A DNA stretch of 42,934 nt from Bacteroidaceae bacterium. Lineage in GTDB: Bacteria > Bacteroidota > Bacteroidia > Bacteroidales > Bacteroidaceae. Of this stretch, positions 16,231-24,906 are shown one piece after another (position 1 is the first letter of the stretch; every line of letters begins with the position of its first letter). Position numbers and translations under genes: made by a program. The notes under the pieces were generated by a model. The model did no database searches. It was not told the DNA's origin and was given only the letters and a program-made list of their open reading frames with translations. Where the stretch lies: NCBI GenBank assembly GCA_017554605.1, contig JAFZIA010000070.1, positions 1-42,934 of the forward strand, in the 5' to 3' direction.

Positions 16231-17733
16231 ATGAAGATTTTCTCAACCTCGGCAGTGGGGCGTATTGATGCGCTCACGGTGATATATGAGCCTATAAGCT
16301 CGGTCGACCTTATGGAGCGTGCCTCGCACAGGCTCACCTGTGCGCTTGTCGATTATTTCCCGAACACCCGTGAGTTTGTTGTATTTGCAGGTTCGGGGAA
16401 CAACGGTGGCGACGGTCTTGTGATGGCGCGTCTGCTCTTTGAGAGGGGGTACAGTGTCGGTGTGTTTATGGTAGATACTGCGGCAAAATTATCCTTCTGC
16501 TGCCAAAAGGCTATGGAGCGTCTGCGCAAGGAGACCTCTGTTGCGGTGCGCAACATCGGGGAGTGTGCATTGCCGTCAGATGCGGTGGTTGTCGATGCAC
16601 TCTTCGGCAGCGGGCTCAACCGTCCGCTCACGGGTGCGGCTGCCTCTGCCGTGATGTTCATAAACAGCCTCTCTTTGCCGGTGGCTGCGGTGGATATTCC
16701 TTCGGGTCTTATGGGCGAGGATAATAGCGCCGTAGACAAAGAGTGCATTGTGCGTGCCGACGTTACCTTTACGCTGCAGTTTCCCAAGTTGTCGATGCTC
16801 TTTGCCGAGAATGAGCCTTTTGTGGGAGAAATGCAGGTGCTGGAGATAGGGTTGAGCCGTCGGGCTATGGACGAGGTTGGGCATCTTGCGTTTATAACCG
16901 AGGAAGATGAGGCTGCGGCTCTTGTGCGTCCGCGCCGCTGCCATTCGCATAAGGGCGATTATGGACGTGCGCTGCTCGTTGCGGGCTCACGGGGAATGGC
17001 GGGTGCATCGGTGCTTGCAGCAAAGGGTGCGCTGCGCTCAGGTGCGGGACTGTTGACGGTCCACGCGCCGCAGTGCAACAATGCTATTCTCCAGACTGCC
17101 GTCCCCGAGGCAATGACAAGTATTGACTGTTGCGATACACATTTTTCGGCAGCTCCTTTTATGGAGCGCTATTCGGCTGTGGGAGTGGGTCCTGGCATAG
17201 GGCTGTCGACAATGACTTCGGGTGCTCTGCTGCAGCTTATCGACAAGTGCAATGTGCCTATGGTGGTAGATGCCGATGCTCTCAACATACTATCGTTGCA
17301 CCCCGACTGGTTCAGGCGTCTGCCCCAGGGTAGCGTGGTCACTCCCCACCCGGGTGAGTTTGCTCGTATGGCGGGTGGTGCTACAAGCGGTTACGATGCC
17401 CTGCAAAAGGCTCTTGCCTTTGCCCGCGACAATAATGTGTGCATGGTGCTCAAAGGGGCTTATACGCTTGTTGTTTCGCCGTCGGGTGAGTATAGCTTTA
17501 ACGGCAGCGGTAACCCGGGAATGGCAACGGGAGGCAGTGGAGACGTTCTTACAGGCGTTATTCTTGCGTTGCTTGCACGAGGGTACAGTGCCTACGACGC
17601 GGCGCGCCTGGGTGTGTATGTGCACGGTGCTGCGGGCGACTGTGCAGCCGCTACTCTTGGCGAGACGGCAATGTGTGCGGGGGATATTGTAGAGTATCTT
17701 CCGCAGACGTGGAGAATGTTGGAGAAATATTGA
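16231..17733 (+). CDS. nnr: Bifunctional NAD(P)HX epimerase/dehydratase
   Basis: Repairs hydrated NAD(P)H. The N-terminal YjeF_N domain (about 1-210) epimerises R/S-NAD(P)HX and shows FAGSGNNGGDGLVMARLL and the VDALFGSGLNRP segment. The C-terminal YjeF_C domain (about 225-500) is the ADP/ATP-dependent dehydratase, with HKGDYGRALLVAGS, VVTPHPGEFARM and the phosphate-binding NPGMATGGSGDVLTGVI. Length 500 matches the fused form. It sits 12 bp after aroQ and 4 bp before the transporter gene, so the three are probably one transcript. No metabolic tie to aroQ is evident. Confidence 0.95.
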   Translation: MKIFSTSAVGRIDALTVIYEPISSVDLMERASHRLTCALVDYFPNTREFVVFAGSGNNGGDGLVMARLLFERGYSVGVFMVDTAAKLSFCCQKAMERLRKETSVAVRNIGECALPSDAVVVDALFGSGLNRPLTGAAASAVMFINSLSLPVAAVDIPSGLMGEDNSAVDKECIVRADVTFTLQFPKLSMLFAENEPFVGEMQVLEIGLSRRAMDEVGHLAFITEEDEAAALVRPRRCHSHKGDYGRALLVAGSRGMAGASVLAAKGALRSGAGLLTVHAPQCNNAILQTAVPEAMTSIDCCDTHFSAAPFMERYSAVGVGPGIGLSTMTSGALLQLIDKCNVPMVVDADALNILSLHPDWFRRLPQGSVVTPHPGEFARMAGGATSGYDALQKALAFARDNNVCMVLKGAYTLVVSPSGEYSFNGSGNPGMATGGSGDVLTGVILALLARGYSAYDAARLGVYVHGAAGDCAAATLGETAMCAGDIVEYLPQTWRMLEKY

Positions 17734-17737
17734 TTTT

Positions 17738-18697
17738 ATGGATTTTCATCGTTTTCTAAGGGATTGGTCGCTACCAATTGCAATGCTTGCAGGCGTGGCA
17801 ATGTATCTGCTGTATGTGAATATCCCGCTGTTCGACAGTACGCATAAGGCTGCAAACAGTGCGGTTGCCTTTGTGCAGCCGATGCTCATTTTTCTTATGC
17901 TCTTCATAACCTTCTGCAAGATACGCCTGAGTGAGCTGAGGCTCGCCAAATGGCATCTGTGGCTTGTGGCCTTCCAGTTGCTGTGGCTTGCGGCGCTGTC
18001 GCTGGCAATGGCTTTCTGCCCCTCGTTGCCGCAGGAGGCGCGTGTCATAATGGAGTCGGCGATGCTCTGCCTTGTATGTCCCACAGCAACAGCAGCAGCC
18101 GTCATTACAGCGCGTTTAGGTGGCAATGCAGCCTCGCTCATCTCCTATACTATGCTCATAAATGTTTCGGTGGCAGTGGTTGCTCCTCTCTTCTTTACTT
18201 TGGCGCACCCTGTAGAGGGGGTCTCTTTTACAGCCTCTTTTGTAAGGATTATAAGCAAGGTCTTTCCGTTGCTTCTGTGCCCGCTTGCGGCTGCCGAGAC
18301 TGTACGCCGCTTCTTGCCCAGGCTGCATACGTTTATTGTGGAAAAGGGGCGCGATTGGCCTTTCTACCTGTGGCTTGTGGCATTGTCGCTTGCAATTGCC
18401 GTCACGTCACGTGCCATTGCGCACACGGCAATGCCGCTGTTTGTGATGGCGGGTATTGCACTTGTCTCGTTTGTGTGCTGTATAATGCAGTTTGCTGTGG
18501 GTCGTTTCGTTGGAGCGCGCTTCGGCGAGAGGATTACGGGCGGCCAGGCATTGGGGCAAAAGAATACGGTCTTTGCCATTTGGCTCGCCTATACGTTCTT
18601 GACGCCTGTTACGGCAATAGCAGGTGGTTTCTACAGCATCTGGCACAATGTGGTGAACACGCTCCAGTTGTATAAGCATAACCACCGTAGGGTGTAA
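17738..18697 (+). CDS. Bile acid:sodium symporter-like (BASS family) membrane transporter
   Basis: A 319-residue polytopic inner-membrane protein with about nine or ten hydrophobic segments. It has the BASS-type features of a helix with CLVCPTATAAAVITARLGGN near the middle of the chain and a second crossover helix, GGQALGQKNTVFAIWLAY, near the end. The family imports organic anions with sodium; the substrate here cannot be inferred. It begins 4 bp after nnr and converges on the GT39-like gene with only 6 bp between the stops and no terminator. Confidence 0.75.
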   Translation: MDFHRFLRDWSLPIAMLAGVAMYLLYVNIPLFDSTHKAANSAVAFVQPMLIFLMLFITFCKIRLSELRLAKWHLWLVAFQLLWLAALSLAMAFCPSLPQEARVIMESAMLCLVCPTATAAAVITARLGGNAASLISYTMLINVSVAVVAPLFFTLAHPVEGVSFTASFVRIISKVFPLLLCPLAAAETVRRFLPRLHTFIVEKGRDWPFYLWLVALSLAIAVTSRAIAHTAMPLFVMAGIALVSFVCCIMQFAVGRFVGARFGERITGGQALGQKNTVFAIWLAYTFLTPVTAIAGGFYSIWHNVVNTLQLYKHNHRRV

Positions 18698-18703
18698 AGT
18701 GGG

Positions 18704-20233
18704 TCAGTTATACATTCCTCTTAGCCACTCTATTGCCTTGAAGCGGTCTATCTGCAACACGAAAGTGTGTGGGTTCTTCTCGTGTATTATGGGGCGGAAT
18801 ATCTCGGGGTGATGCTGTGTGCAAGGAAGCAGGTATTCGAATGTGGCGGGATAACCGAGCTGGTCTATCACCACGTATCCTACCTTTTTGTCTATAAGGT
18901 CTTTTATGAGCGCCCTCTCGTCGCTTGTCTCCAGGAAATATTTGCCTCTCAGTCCCGAGTGGAGATAGAAAAGCTCGGGCTTGCGTGTTGCCACGATGGC
19001 GTTCCTGTCGTACTTGCGCAGAGCCTGTCCCACAAGGAAAAAGTTCCTGAGGTTGTCGGGGGTCTCCATTCTTCCGTAGACGTGCAGCCCCCAGATTGTG
19101 TGCTTGCTGTCTATCTTGACGGGTCCGAAGAGCGGAAAAATGGGAAGGAACAGCAGTGCGAGCAGCCACGGGGTGAGCTCCTTGCCTGTGAGACGTTTGC
19201 AGCATAGTGTCCCAATCTTCCATATTCCCGTCATAAACGCTGCGGTGAGCAGCGGCAGTACTGTCACAATGTAGCGGTAGCGGCTGGGGGTGTCAATGAG
19301 CGACACGACAACCAATGTGCCTGCGAGCGTAAGCAGTATCGGCAGGCGCAGCCTCTTTATTGTCCACGCACCGTAAACAATGAGTGCCAGCCACAATGCG
19401 GCAATGAGCCACGTCTGAGCGTCGGGTGCTACATCGTAGTCAATGTCGAGGAAGGGGATAATGCTCTCGGGTATCGCCTGTGATACGAGCATCTTGAGCG
19501 TGTCGGCAATCTTTGTAGGCTCTATCTGCTCAATGTAGCGCGACTGTCCCAGGCCCAGAAGGGCGTTGCGTACCATCCAGGGGGCGTAACCCGCGATGAA
19601 TGCCGCTGCAACCGCTATTGCCGAGCGCCACTTCCTTGCCGCCAGAAAAGTTGTTGTAAAGGCTGCAATGAGCGCCATACACTGTGTGCGTATGTAAAAG
19701 GAAAAGACAAGGGCTGCCAGAAAGCCGTAGAACAGCGGGGAGCGCCACTGCTCCTGCTCCTCCTGCGGCATACGCATATAGAGCCAAAAAACGAGCATTA
19801 TGCAGCAGATGCACGATGCCTCGCTCATCATTATTGTGGAGAATTCCAGTATGTGCGGTGTTGCAATCACCGCCGAGCATATAAGGAACGACAAGGAACG
19901 CTTCAATCCCGCCCGTGTGAGTATAAGGAAGAGCAGCACGACTCCCGCTCCCAAGAACACGAGGTTCAGCACCTTCTGTGCCACAATGCTGCCTGTAAGC
20001 AGGCGCAGCGGGGCCATAAGCAGTGGGTAGCCGGGCGGGAAATTGTTGGTGGGCTCACCGAACATATCGGCGTATCCTCGCCCTGCAGCCAAAGAGGTTG
20101 CATTGGCGTAGTAGTAGCTGTTGTCGCCGTTAAAGTCGGGCTTCGGGTTGAATACAAAAGAGAATACCGTGACTGCCACCACAAGCAGGGCGGCGAGCCA
20201 CGGCAGGTCCTGTAATTTGTTGTTCTTTGTCAT
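18704..20233 (-). CDS. GT39-like polytopic glycosyltransferase (GT-C fold)
   Basis: A 509-residue membrane protein that starts MTKNNKLQDLPWLAALLVVA. The first extracytoplasmic loop contains NPKPDFNGDNSYYYANATSL, with the acidic residues expected of lipid-phosphosugar-dependent GT-C enzymes, followed by NNFPPGYPLLMAPLRLL. Many membrane helices follow, then a soluble C-terminal region of about 120 residues. Such enzymes transfer sugars from polyprenyl-phosphate donors to lipids or proteins in the periplasm. It is the last gene of the minus-strand glycan run, but a strong terminator stands directly before its start codon. The acceptor is unknown. Confidence 0.75.
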   Translation of the reverse strand: MTKNNKLQDLPWLAALLVVAVTVFSFVFNPKPDFNGDNSYYYANATSLAAGRGYADMFGEPTNNFPPGYPLLMAPLRLLTGSIVAQKVLNLVFLGAGVVLLFLILTRAGLKRSLSFLICSAVIATPHILEFSTIMMSEASCICCIMLVFWLYMRMPQEEQEQWRSPLFYGFLAALVFSFYIRTQCMALIAAFTTTFLAARKWRSAIAVAAAFIAGYAPWMVRNALLGLGQSRYIEQIEPTKIADTLKMLVSQAIPESIIPFLDIDYDVAPDAQTWLIAALWLALIVYGAWTIKRLRLPILLTLAGTLVVVSLIDTPSRYRYIVTVLPLLTAAFMTGIWKIGTLCCKRLTGKELTPWLLALLFLPIFPLFGPVKIDSKHTIWGLHVYGRMETPDNLRNFFLVGQALRKYDRNAIVATRKPELFYLHSGLRGKYFLETSDERALIKDLIDKKVGYVVIDQLGYPATFEYLLPCTQHHPEIFRPIIHEKNPHTFVLQIDRFKAIEWLRGMYN

Positions 20234-20241
20234 TTCCTTTG

Positions 20242-20274
20242 AAAAATAAGGCTGACAGTTCTTTCAGTCAGCCT
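20242..20274 (-). terminator. Intrinsic terminator between pepP and the GT39-like gene
   Basis: On the minus strand AGGCTGAC (20274-20267) pairs with GTCAGCCT (20256-20249) over a 10-base loop, then a U-rich TATTTTTC run. It ends 9 bases before the GT39-like start codon, so that gene needs read-through or an unseen promoter. Confidence 0.82.
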
Positions 20275-20284
20275 CTCTATGTGT

Positions 20285-21676
20285 TTACTTGTTGTGCTCT
20301 GCCTCAATCTCCTCGGGCGACATAGGCTTGTATTTGCCCAGACGGCGTGCACCGCCCTCGAATACAAGGTAATCCTCCTCGTTGCGTATGCCGCCGAAGC
20401 TCTTCCACTGCTCGAGCTTGTCGTAGCAGATAAAGTCGGTGAACTGCTTCTCGGCACGCCATTTGTCAATGAGGTCGGGGATAAAGTATATTCCCGGTTC
20501 TACGGTGAATACGAAGCCCGGTTCAAGGGCTTTTGCGAGGCGCAGCGACTTCCAGCCAAAGAGTGTGCTCTTGGTGCGTCCCTCCTCGTATCCCACGTGG
20601 ACCTCGCCGAAATTCTCCATATCGTGTACGTCGAGTCCCATCATATGGCCCAGTCCGTGGGGCATAAACATACAGGCTGCACCTGCAACGGCTGCTTCGG
20701 CGGGGTCGCCCTTCATAAGTCCAAGGTCAACCATTCCTTTGGCAATCTCGGTGAGCACAATGCGGTGAACCTCGCGGTATTCAATGCCGGGTCTGATGGC
20801 GTCGAGCGCTGCAAGGTGTCCGCGGCGCAGAATGTTGCACACCTCGCGCTGCTGTGTGGTGAAGCTCTTTCCTACGGGCATTGTGGTGGTGAGGTCGCCT
20901 GCATAGTGCATTGCGTTCTCGCAGCCCGAGTCGAGCAGGAACATCTGTCCCTCCTTGAGCGGGGTTGTTCCGTAGGCGTGGTTGTGCAGTGTCTGTCCGT
21001 TTATTGTTGCAATGATGGGGAATGACAGCCCAAAATTGTGCTTGGCAGCCTCGGCCTGTACTATTGCTGCAATCTCGGCCTCGGTTGTTCCGGGACGCAC
21101 GGCGCGCATAGCGGCGCAGTGCATATCCACCGATACGTTCACGGCCTCTTCAATCTGTGCAATCTCCTCGTCGCTCTTGTAGTTGCGCTGGCTCACTACG
21201 GCCTTGATGAACTTTACCGACGCTGCGGCGTCCTGTGCCGAGGGGTGCAGGCCCAACAGCTCCTGCAGCCACACGCGGTGCTCGCCGCGGTAGGGGGGCA
21301 GAAAATGTATCTCCTGTCCCTTGCCCTGTGCATTCTTTATGTATGTGGCAAGCTCGGCCATAGGACGTGTAAGGGTGATGCCCACGCGCTCGCTCTTCTC
21401 CTTTATTGTGGGCTGTACACCTGTCCATACAATGTCGTCGATGGTGAGCTCGTTTCCAAAGATAATCTCCTTGTCCTCGTCGATGTCTATTATTGCAGCG
21501 AGACCCTCGTAGTCCGATGCGAAATAGTAGAGGAATGTGGAGTCCTGGCGGAAGTGATAGGTGTTGTCGGCATAATTCATACCTGTGAGGTTGTTGCCCA
21601 GGAACAGCAGCAGGCCGCTGCCCATCTTTTCCTTAAGCGCCTTGCGGCGTGCAATATAAGTCTCTTTTGCAAACAT
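20285..21676 (-). CDS. pepP: Xaa-Pro aminopeptidase (aminopeptidase P)
   Basis: Manganese metallopeptidase removing N-terminal residues next to proline. The start at 21676 (MFAKETYIARRKALKEKM) is chosen over a 35-codon upstream extension because it begins the conserved aminopeptidase-P N-terminal domain and follows an A/T-rich leader. In the C-terminal pita-bread domain the metal ligands are visible: LLDSGCENAMHYAGDLTTT (two Asp), GLGHMMGLDVHD (His), FTVEPGIYF (Glu) and IRNEEDYLV (Glu). The 463-residue length is typical. It lies 29 bp downstream of the GT2 gene in the same direction and is followed by an intrinsic terminator. It is a housekeeping gene within a glycan cluster. Confidence 0.95.
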   Translation of the reverse strand: MFAKETYIARRKALKEKMGSGLLLFLGNNLTGMNYADNTYHFRQDSTFLYYFASDYEGLAAIIDIDEDKEIIFGNELTIDDIVWTGVQPTIKEKSERVGITLTRPMAELATYIKNAQGKGQEIHFLPPYRGEHRVWLQELLGLHPSAQDAAASVKFIKAVVSQRNYKSDEEIAQIEEAVNVSVDMHCAAMRAVRPGTTEAEIAAIVQAEAAKHNFGLSFPIIATINGQTLHNHAYGTTPLKEGQMFLLDSGCENAMHYAGDLTTTMPVGKSFTTQQREVCNILRRGHLAALDAIRPGIEYREVHRIVLTEIAKGMVDLGLMKGDPAEAAVAGAACMFMPHGLGHMMGLDVHDMENFGEVHVGYEEGRTKSTLFGWKSLRLAKALEPGFVFTVEPGIYFIPDLIDKWRAEKQFTDFICYDKLEQWKSFGGIRNEEDYLVFEGGARRLGKYKPMSPEEIEAEHNK

Positions 21677-21705
21677 AGTTTCGTTTATTTTAAGGTTAGT
21701 ATTGT

Positions 21706-22449
21706 TTACTTTTTTATTAGCGCTCTGAGCACGAACCACAGGTGATGCACAACGGTCGACAGCACTCCGTAGTGGCTGCACATTACCTTGAACCGCTCTA
21801 TCAGCGATGCCCTGTGGTTCTGCAAAGATAATCCATTTTGCAGATAATCAACCACCGTGAGCTCCACATTTACCATCTTTTTGGCTCTTTTCATCACTTT
21901 TATGCACCAGTCAACATCGGCCGAGAGGCGGTACTCGAGATTGTACTCGGGGGCAATGCCGCGGCGCGCATAGAACGCCTGATGGCACACGAGCATTCCC
22001 TGCTTGAAGCTCTTCCACGTCAATCGGGTGGGGGCTTGCAGACGGCGCATACGCACGAATTCTCTCTTTTCGTTAACTTCGGCTGTTTCGCCGTAAAGGA
22101 CATCGGGCAGTTGCTCCTCGTGTGATATTGCTGCAACAATCTTCTCAAGCGTATCGGCCGAGTGAAAGGCGTCACCTGCATTCAAAAAGCACAGATAGTC
22201 GCCCGTAGCGAGTCTTATTCCCTTGTTCATCGCATCGTAGAGTCCTTTGTCGGGTTCCGATACGATATGTGCAAAATCTATCCCGCTTGCCTTTGCAACG
22301 GCAACGGTGTCGTCCTTTGAGGCTCCGTCAACAAGTATATATTCGTAGTTCTTGTAGCTTTGTGCAAGCACGCTTTGCAGCGTTGGCTCAATGACCGGCG
22401 CTGCGTTGAACGTGATTGTTATTATTGAGAATTTAGGTAGAAGGCTCAT
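21706..22449 (-). CDS. Family 2 glycosyltransferase
   Basis: 247 residues with the GT-A fold signature FSIITITFNAAPVIEPTLQS at the N-terminus, ILVDGASKDDT for nucleotide-sugar binding, and ATGDYLCFLNAGDAF carrying the metal-site acidic residues. It resembles WcaA/colanic-acid-type transferases that act on lipid-linked glycans at the inner face of the membrane. No membrane segment is obvious except a hydrophobic C-terminal tail. The start is 3 bp after the yfhO-like stop, so it is coupled within the operon. Donor and acceptor are unknown. Confidence 0.88.
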   Translation of the reverse strand: MSLLPKFSIITITFNAAPVIEPTLQSVLAQSYKNYEYILVDGASKDDTVAVAKASGIDFAHIVSEPDKGLYDAMNKGIRLATGDYLCFLNAGDAFHSADTLEKIVAAISHEEQLPDVLYGETAEVNEKREFVRMRRLQAPTRLTWKSFKQGMLVCHQAFYARRGIAPEYNLEYRLSADVDWCIKVMKRAKKMVNVELTVVDYLQNGLSLQNHRASLIERFKVMCSHYGVLSTVVHHLWFVLRALIKK

Positions 22450-22452
22450 CTT

Positions 22453-24906
22453 TTACTCGCTCTTTCTTGTGCTTCGATAGATGATTGCTCCCACAAGCAG
22501 TGCTATTATCGCTCCCACAAGTATTGAGCCCCAGAGCGACCATTTTGCAGTGGTTATCATAAGCTCGTCGACGCAGCGGAACTCAATAGTGTGCTTGCCT
22601 GCGGGAAGGGGCAGTGCGCGCAGTATGTAGTTGGCACGGACGGGCTTTACCTCTTTTCCGTCGATAAAGGCTTTCCACGTCTTGTAGAATACCTCGGAGA
22701 ATACTGCCATCTGTGCATTGGGCGAGTAGCTCTCGTAGAGTATGTTGCCGGGATTGCGGTACTCGGTCATACGTATGTATGCTGTGCTGTCAACGCTGTT
22801 GTCGTAGGCATTGGCATCGCCCACTGCGCTCTGCCACTCCTTGTCGATAAAGGCCACTTCGTAGGGGTTGAAGTCGGCAAGGGCGTCTATCTCTTCGTTG
22901 GGCGAGTCTACCCATTCCACTCTGTCTACCAGCCAGCAGTTGCCCATAGCCTCGGGGTTGCGCTGTACGATGTTGCGCTCCTCGCCTGGAACAATAACGT
23001 AGCGCACGTTGAGCATATTGATTACGTTCATATTTATTGAACGGCCAAAATAGCGGTCTATAATATCCTGGTAGCGGCGCATCTTGGCGGGGCTGTATCC
23101 GCCAACCGATTTATGGAAATACGATGTGAACGACTCGTTGAATGTGCTCTTTGTGAGGTTGAGCACGCGGTAGTTGGGGTGCTTGTCCTGCAGAATCTGA
23201 AGGTCCTCGGCTGTGGGGCGTATCTCGGTACTCTTTCTCTTGGGCATAAAGTCGTCGTGCGAGAGGAAGCGCTTGTCTACACTCCAAAGGTCGGCAAGGA
23301 ATAGTACAGCAAGAATCATTGCGGTATGGCTCGCCTTGAGGCTGTAGCGCAGATAGGCAAAGAGAAGTGCAAAGGCTGCTGCGATAAAGGCAAATGAACG
23401 CCAAGCGTCGGCGGTGAGCATATTGGCTCTGTCCTCCTGTAGCGCGCTTGTAAGTATCTCGGGAAGCTGGGCATCGCTGCCACCCACGAAGCTGAACATT
23501 CCGCCGCCAAAGAGTGCAAGCACAAGGCATATTCCGCCAGTTACTCCTCCTGCTATATACAGGCTCTTTGTGAGGCTGTCAATTGCTCTCTTGTCGCCCG
23601 ATTTCTTGCAGTCGATAATGTGCTTCACGGCCATAATGCCCAATGCAACCATCGTTACCGAGGCAATGACAAGTGCCATAGACGGTGCGCGGAACTTGCT
23701 ATATAGCGGCAGGTTATAGAACAGGAACTCGTTTACGGCAAGGAAATTCTTTCCCCACGATAGTACGAGTGAGAGCACTGTGGCTGCAAGCAACCACCAC
23801 TTGTCTTTTCCTTTTACTACAAGCAGTCCCAGCACAAACAGGAAGCATACTATTGCGCCTATGTACACAGGGCCCTCGGTGAAAGGCTGGTCGCCCCAAT
23901 AGGTGGGTGCCGACGATGCAATCTGACGCGCCTGTCCTGCTCCAATCTGCGGTGCAAGGGTACGGTAGAGCTCCGAATCGGTTCCCAGGTCGTAGTGCGA
24001 GCCTGCGCCGTAGAGGTTGGGGACAAGCAGTGTAAAGCTCTCGCCCACACCGTAGCTCCATTGGTAGGCATAGTCAATGTCGAGTCCCGAGCCGCTCTTG
24101 CCGTCGGCATTCTTGAGTACAGCGCCTCCGCGCATAGTCTCCTTTGCATAGTCGGCCGAGGGAACAAGCTGTCCTATGGCAGGCAGTATTGCCAGTATTG
24201 CAACCACGATGAGCACTCCTGTTGCCTTGAGGTACTGTGGCAGCCACTTCTCGCGTATGGCATAAACAAGATAGACTGCGGCAAGGATTATGAGCACCAG
24301 CAAAAGATAGTAGCTTATCTGCTGGTGGCTCCAATAGATGTTGAGTCCCGCAAAGATAAGCGTAACGAGCGCTCCCTGCAGCAGTTTGCCGCGGTAGCAC
24401 AGCATTACACCGCCTATCACGGGGGCCATTGTTGCCATCACAAGGCTCTTGCTCATATGTCCTGCACCTATGATGATGAAGTTGTAGGAGCACAGCGTGT
24501 AGGCAATTGAGCCTGCAAGGCTGAGCCACGAGCGGCAGCCAATGGACAAAAGAAAAATGTAGAAGCATACAAATGTAAGGAATATTGCTCCAATGTGACG
24601 GCGCGACATTCCGAACATACCAAGCGTGAGTACCTTGTCGGCTGCTGCGAATATGTTCACAGGTTGTGGCGAGAAGGTGTAGTTCGAGGGCATACCCGAG
24701 AACATAGCATTGGACCAGTAGGCGTAGTCGCCTGTCTGCTCGTGATAGTCGCGGGCGTCCTTGCCCCAACCCTGCGAGCTTATCGCATCGCCCTGCATAA
24801 GGTCTTTTCCTTGAAACACCGGCGCAAAATATATGGCGGTGAGTATGAAAAAGATGAGTACTGCCGCTACGTGCGGAAGCCACTGTTTAGTCTCTATTCT
24901 TTTCAT
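22453..24906 (-). CDS. YfhO-family polytopic membrane protein (GT-C-like)
   Basis: An 817-residue membrane protein. The N-terminal helix (WLPHVAAVLIFFILTAIYF) is followed by a large loop with DLMQGDAISSQGWGKDARDY, a run of about a dozen further helices, a long extracytoplasmic domain (from about residue 540), and a last helix near the C-terminus (SLWGSILVGAIIALLVGAII). This matches the YfhO family, whose characterised Gram-positive members are linked to glycosylation of cell-wall polymers. Its role here is inferred from the surrounding glycosyltransferases and flippase. It overlaps the upstream glycosyltransferase gene by 20 bp. Confidence 0.82.
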   Translation of the reverse strand: MKRIETKQWLPHVAAVLIFFILTAIYFAPVFQGKDLMQGDAISSQGWGKDARDYHEQTGDYAYWSNAMFSGMPSNYTFSPQPVNIFAAADKVLTLGMFGMSRRHIGAIFLTFVCFYIFLLSIGCRSWLSLAGSIAYTLCSYNFIIIGAGHMSKSLVMATMAPVIGGVMLCYRGKLLQGALVTLIFAGLNIYWSHQQISYYLLLVLIILAAVYLVYAIREKWLPQYLKATGVLIVVAILAILPAIGQLVPSADYAKETMRGGAVLKNADGKSGSGLDIDYAYQWSYGVGESFTLLVPNLYGAGSHYDLGTDSELYRTLAPQIGAGQARQIASSAPTYWGDQPFTEGPVYIGAIVCFLFVLGLLVVKGKDKWWLLAATVLSLVLSWGKNFLAVNEFLFYNLPLYSKFRAPSMALVIASVTMVALGIMAVKHIIDCKKSGDKRAIDSLTKSLYIAGGVTGGICLVLALFGGGMFSFVGGSDAQLPEILTSALQEDRANMLTADAWRSFAFIAAAFALLFAYLRYSLKASHTAMILAVLFLADLWSVDKRFLSHDDFMPKRKSTEIRPTAEDLQILQDKHPNYRVLNLTKSTFNESFTSYFHKSVGGYSPAKMRRYQDIIDRYFGRSINMNVINMLNVRYVIVPGEERNIVQRNPEAMGNCWLVDRVEWVDSPNEEIDALADFNPYEVAFIDKEWQSAVGDANAYDNSVDSTAYIRMTEYRNPGNILYESYSPNAQMAVFSEVFYKTWKAFIDGKEVKPVRANYILRALPLPAGKHTIEFRCVDELMITTAKWSLWGSILVGAIIALLVGAIIYRSTRKSE

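Noticed and set aside
21677..21781. 35-residue N-terminal extension of pepP
   Set aside because: It overlaps the GT2 gene, shows no conserved sequence, and the ATG at 21676 starts the normal aminopeptidase domain.
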